From Idiomarina aquatica (GTDB taxonomy: Bacteria; Pseudomonadota; Gammaproteobacteria; Enterobacterales; Alteromonadaceae), in contig NZ_PIPS01000004.1 of the NCBI RefSeq assembly GCF_003987185.1, forward strand, positions 237,594 through 301,593: a stretch of 64,000 bases of DNA. Reading direction: 5' to 3'. The notes under the pieces are model-generated. The model was given only the letters and a program-made list of their open reading frames with translations. It made no database searches and was not told the origin of the DNA. Each line of letters opens with the position of its first letter. The first letter of the stretch is position 1. Positions 61,361 through 64,000 of the stretch are shown here, piece after piece. A program made the translations under genes and the position numbers.

Positions 61361-62517
61361 AGTGGTTAATCATTGTTTTTGCGCTGCTGGTTGCAGGCGC
61401 TATTCTTGGCCCGATTTCATCCGGCAATGCCGGTTATGTATTGGTGCAATTTGCGGGTTGGTCATTGGAAACGTCAGTAATTGCACTGGCCATCATCATG
61501 ATTGTTGTTGCCGTGGCGATCAGTCTGATCTATGCCCTGTTTCGCGCTATTGCGTCGAAAACCAAAAAGGGCGGGCAATGGTTTTCCAAGCGCCGCGAGG
61601 GTAAGGCAGAACGACTGCTTGAACAGGGTCAGCTGGCGTTATTGCAACAGGATTATTTGGCGGCGCTGCAGGCGTTCGAGCAGGGCCACAAACAGCAACC
61701 GTCGACCCTCTTCGCGGCGCTGGCAAGTTACGCCGCACAGCAATGTGGAGAACTTGGTAAATCCGAGTTTTGGCGAGCTCAGGCTGGTAAAGCTTATGAG
61801 GAGGCCGATCGGGTCATCCAGATTAAGTATATTGAGTCCATTAAAAACAAAGAACCTGATGTCGCTGTGAAAAGATTGGATGCATTATTGGCTGCGGGCT
61901 TAGCCGATGCAGCTACATTACGACTGGCCGCGGAGCTCTACAAAGCCACAGGACAATGGCAAGCGTTACTGGAGTTGTTACCGAAACTGCAACAAGCCGG
62001 ATTATACTCGGCCGATGAGTTTGACGAGCTCAAAAGCCGGGTTTATCAAAAGCGATTTATCGAGGAAGGTAAGAAGGGCGATAACGGCTTATACGATTAT
62101 TGGCGTGCACTGGATAAAAGCTATCGCAGTGATGCCACGGTACGGCTCAGCTACGCAGCAGCGTTAACGCATTTCAATAAGAAAGAAGCGTGCGCCAAAG
62201 TCATTTATAAGGGGTTGAAACGCGGTGAGCTCAGTATCGAACAAGTTAACCGAAGCCATGTGTTAACCGCCAGCTATCCTAAGCTTGTCGAGTATATTCA
62301 AGATGCTCTTAAGCGCAATCCTCAGCATACGGGTTACATTCGCGCTTTGGCACAATTAGCTTATGACAGTAAGGATTATTCGCTGGCTCAGCGCGCATTG
62401 AAAAAACTCGTCGACAGTGAAGCTCGCAGCGAAGACTATAAGCTGTTGGGAGACATTTATAATGCGCTAGGAGACACTCAACTGGCTGCCAACGCCTACA
62501 AAAAGGCGTTGGCATGA
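61357..62517 (+). CDS. hemY: HemY-type tetratricopeptide membrane protein
   Basis: Protein of 386 residues with two N-terminal membrane helices (about 3-22 and 40-65) and a cytoplasmic TPR-rich domain (for example QLALLQQDYLAALQAFEQGH and YKLLGDIYNALGDTQLAANA at the C-terminus). This is the gammaproteobacterial HemY of the hem operon, distinct from protoporphyrinogen oxidase HemY of Bacillus. It is proposed to help organise late tetrapyrrole synthesis. It is the last gene of the operon and is convergent with yceI. Confidence 0.92.
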   Translation: MKWLIIVFALLVAGAILGPISSGNAGYVLVQFAGWSLETSVIALAIIMIVVAVAISLIYALFRAIASKTKKGGQWFSKRREGKAERLLEQGQLALLQQDYLAALQAFEQGHKQQPSTLFAALASYAAQQCGELGKSEFWRAQAGKAYEEADRVIQIKYIESIKNKEPDVAVKRLDALLAAGLADAATLRLAAELYKATGQWQALLELLPKLQQAGLYSADEFDELKSRVYQKRFIEEGKKGDNGLYDYWRALDKSYRSDATVRLSYAAALTHFNKKEACAKVIYKGLKRGELSIEQVNRSHVLTASYPKLVEYIQDALKRNPQHTGYIRALAQLAYDSKDYSLAQRALKKLVDSEARSEDYKLLGDIYNALGDTQLAANAYKKALA

Positions 62518-62521
62518 GGTT

Positions 62522-63103
62522 TTACTGACGAACGCCTTCGATTGAGAAGAACAGTTCGACTTCTTTTGCTTCCGGACCCAAGTTGTAGTCAATATTGTAG
62601 TCGGCCAACGTTAGGTCGACTTCGCCTTCAAAGCCACGGCGAAAGCCACCCCAAGGGTCTTCACCCGCACCGGTATGTGCGACGTCGATGGCAATCTCTT
62701 TGGTGACACCGTTTAGAGTAAAGTTACCGTACAATGTACCCTCACCAGCATCATCCTCATCCGGAACATAGCGCGTACTTTCAAAGGTAGCTGTTGGATA
62801 CTCTCCGACATTTAAGAAGTCATCGCTGCGCAAGTGCTTATCACGCTCGGCGTGGTTGGTATCAATACTGGACGTATCAATGGTTACCTGTATTGATGCG
62901 TTTTCCGGCGCATTTTCGTCATACGAAAAAGAACCATCGAACTTATTAAAACGGCCATACAACCAGCTATAACCAAGATGTTTTATCTTAAATTGGATAA
63001 ACGCGTGTTGACCTTCAATATCAATTTTATAGTCTTCTGCAAAAGATGCGCTGGTAAACAACGCTGACCCAACAATTGCAGCTGCAATTAATGACTTTTT
63101 CAT
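62522..63103 (-). CDS. yceI: YceI family periplasmic lipocalin-like protein
   Basis: Exported protein of 193 residues with a signal peptide (about 1-22, ASFA-ED). The YceI lipocalin-like barrel shows YKIDIEGQHAFIQFKIKHLG, IDTSSIDTNHAERDKHLRS and FTLNGVTKEIAIDV. Members bind isoprenoids such as polyprenyl pyrophosphate or ubiquinone; E. coli YceI is induced by high pH or osmolarity. AGAGG lies six bases before the ATG. It follows the cytochrome b561 gene by 3 bases in the yceJ-yceI order of E. coli. Confidence 0.94.
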   Translation of the reverse strand: MKKSLIAAAIVGSALFTSASFAEDYKIDIEGQHAFIQFKIKHLGYSWLYGRFNKFDGSFSYDENAPENASIQVTIDTSSIDTNHAERDKHLRSDDFLNVGEYPTATFESTRYVPDEDDAGEGTLYGNFTLNGVTKEIAIDVAHTGAGEDPWGGFRRGFEGEVDLTLADYNIDYNLGPEAKEVELFFSIEGVRQ

Positions 63104-63106
63104 GGT

Positions 63107-63679
63107 TTACCTCTTATCGTTTGAAACGGATTTTGAAACAACGTTTGGAGAAATCATTTTTTTCAACGTTGGTTGTTTATTGATAACTTGATGCTTGACC
63201 GCCATAAGCGCATGTCCCGCTGCCAGAATCATCAAAACAACCGCCGCATACCAATGCACAAGTCCTGCGATATCCTCTTGGTTTTCAACACCGAAACTAA
63301 TACCGGGAACATCGAACCAATCAAATACGCTAATTGCACGCCCATCTGCGGTTGAAATCATGTAACCGCTTAACATCACTACGAATAACATGAAATACAG
63401 TGCACCATGACCTAGCTTAGCCGCTTTCTGTTCCCATCGTTTTCCATCAGGATTGGGCACCCCGACAGCGACCTTCCAGAGTAAGCGAAATAACGTCAAA
63501 GCCAGTAACAAGATGCCTATCGACTTGTGCCACCAAGGGCCCAGTCGATACCATTCATCGTAGTAAGTGAGTGTTAACATCCACCAACCCAGAGCAAACA
63601 TGGCGATCACAACCAGCGCTGTGGTCCAGTGAATCACTATACTCACCCAACCGTATTGGTTTGTCGTATTTTTCAGCAT
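63107..63679 (-). CDS. yceJ: Cytochrome b561 family protein YceJ
   Basis: Inner-membrane cytochrome b of 190 residues with four helices. Haem-ligand histidines are visible in IVIHWTTAL, WWHKSIGIL, and near VHWYAAVVLMILAAGHALMA. E. coli YceJ is coupled with YceI. The ATG at 63679 has AAGGA at six bases and starts the conserved MLKNTTNQYGW; an earlier in-frame start lies in the promoter region. The 215 bases up to the 5S gene hold the promoter of this operon and the rRNA terminator; a weak GTTCGG / CCGAAC pair near 63824-63845 is the only other structure seen. Confidence 0.92.
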   Translation of the reverse strand: MLKNTTNQYGWVSIVIHWTTALVVIAMFALGWWMLTLTYYDEWYRLGPWWHKSIGILLLALTLFRLLWKVAVGVPNPDGKRWEQKAAKLGHGALYFMLFVVMLSGYMISTADGRAISVFDWFDVPGISFGVENQEDIAGLVHWYAAVVLMILAAGHALMAVKHQVINKQPTLKKMISPNVVSKSVSNDKR

Positions 63680-63849
63680 TGGGCGTCCTTTATGCGATTG
63701 ATACAACAAATATAGTCTTATTATTTAGAAATAAAATGGTTAATTATCGGATATAGTTTTCGTATTTTTAGAACAATTAAGAAATATATGAGGAAGTAGA
63801 GAAGGGCGATCGTTCGGAGACGAGCCATTGCCGCGGGCCGAACAGGCAT

Positions 63850-63881
63850 AAAAAAAGCCCCGAGCGTGAGCCCGGGGCTTT
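63850..63881 (-). terminator. Rho-independent terminator of the rRNA operon
   Basis: A perfect 9-bp stem AAAGCCCCG / CGGGGCTTT with a 10-base loop, followed on the minus strand by seven T, lies just beyond the 3' end of the 5S rRNA gene. It terminates the minus-strand rRNA transcript. Confidence 0.93.
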
Positions 63882-63893
63882 CCTTAATTTGAA

Positions 63894-64000
63894 GTCTGGC
63901 GGTGTCCTACTCTCACATGGGGAGACCCCACACTACCATCGGCGCTGGTATGTTTCACTTCTGGGTTCGGAATGGAGCCAGGTGGTGCCATACCGCTATG
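63894..64000 (-). rRNA. rrf: 5S ribosomal RNA, 5' end cut by the window edge
   Basis: The reverse complement shows the 5S landmarks: CCGAACCCAGAAGTGAAAC, GCGCCGATGGTAGTGTGGG, TCTCCCCATGTGAGAGTAGG and the 3' closing strand ACCGCCAGAC. About ten bases of the 5' end are missing beyond the window. The 3' boundary is placed by the closing stem and could shift by one or two bases. The 23S and 16S genes should lie to the right. Confidence 0.95.

Noticed and set aside
63824..63845. GTTCGG / CCGAAC pair as a second rRNA terminator
   Set aside because: Only 6 bp of stem around about 10 bases and no T-run; the perfect hairpin at 63850-63881 explains termination.
1..64000. CRISPR arrays, insertion sequences, tRNA genes and prophage
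   Set aside because: Read-through found no regularly spaced repeats, transposase genes, tRNA cloverleaf landmarks or phage structural genes.

Overview
The window is about 64 kb of densely packed bacterial chromosome with roughly half G+C. Gene content and order point to a marine gammaproteobacterium of the Alteromonadales, and Idiomarinaceae would fit. That assignment is inference from gene neighbourhoods: the block hemCDXY / lptM-lysA-dapF-DUF484-xerC-yigB-uvrD, the recC-recB-recD operon and the recQ-DUF3630 pair are all gammaproteobacterial. No insertion sequence, prophage, integron, CRISPR array or tRNA was seen. No gap without a gene exceeds 300 bases. The right edge enters the 3' end of a minus-strand rRNA operon (5S rRNA and its terminator).

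Layout. 0-4.4 kb: the tail of pldA, a DUF1415 gene, a membrane methyltransferase, and a leftward five-gene run fpr > uracil-DNA glycosylase > DUF2937 > Fcy1-type cytosine deaminase > yjjG. 4.4-11.3 kb: a probably Fur-controlled PepSY/DUF2271 + DUF4198 pair, a Vgb-like beta-propeller, an SLC13 permease, and rlmA with a FemAB-like acyltransferase. 11.3-15.3 kb: a cold-shock gene with a long leader, a CtlX-type hydrolase, a deaminase, a ZIP transporter and a dGTPase. 15.3-20.5 kb: a visibly more A+T-rich stretch with two small unknown genes, a secreted esterase, and a 1,052-residue PLD/helicase/DUF3427 protein. 20.5-29.5 kb: recD, recB and recC. 29.6-35.3 kb: two divergent glycosyltransferases, a GAF-GGDEF cyclase, and a DesK/DesR-like two-component pair divergent from a membrane protein. 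35.3-44.7 kb: a DUF885 lipoprotein, a threonine-aldolase-like enzyme, a His-rich periplasmic protein with a Fur box, a glutamate-receptor-like potassium channel followed by an ABC exporter, an MscS channel with an unknown partner, and ibpA with a ROSE-type thermometer. 44.7-54.6 kb: a degenerate GGDEF-EAL protein, recQ, yigI, rarD, osmC, and uvrD with a LexA box. 54.6-62.5 kb: xerC, dapF, lysA, lptM and the hem operon. 62.5-64 kb: yceI, yceJ and the rRNA end.

How the genes work together. DNA repair and recombination dominate: recBCD, recQ, uvrD, xerC, a family-4-like uracil-DNA glycosylase and a dNTP hydrolase. The most unusual arrangement is the PLD-helicase-DUF3427 gene. It overlaps the end of recD by 8 bases, has its own strong ribosome binding site, and is more A+T-rich than recBCD. 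It looks like an accessory (possibly anti-phage) helicase wired into the recBCD transcript. Other themes are iron and haem (two Fur-like boxes, PepSY/DUF4198, hemCDXY), cyclic-di-GMP signalling (one apparently intact cyclase, one probably catalytically dead GGDEF-EAL protein), and lysine/cell-wall precursors (lysA, dapF).
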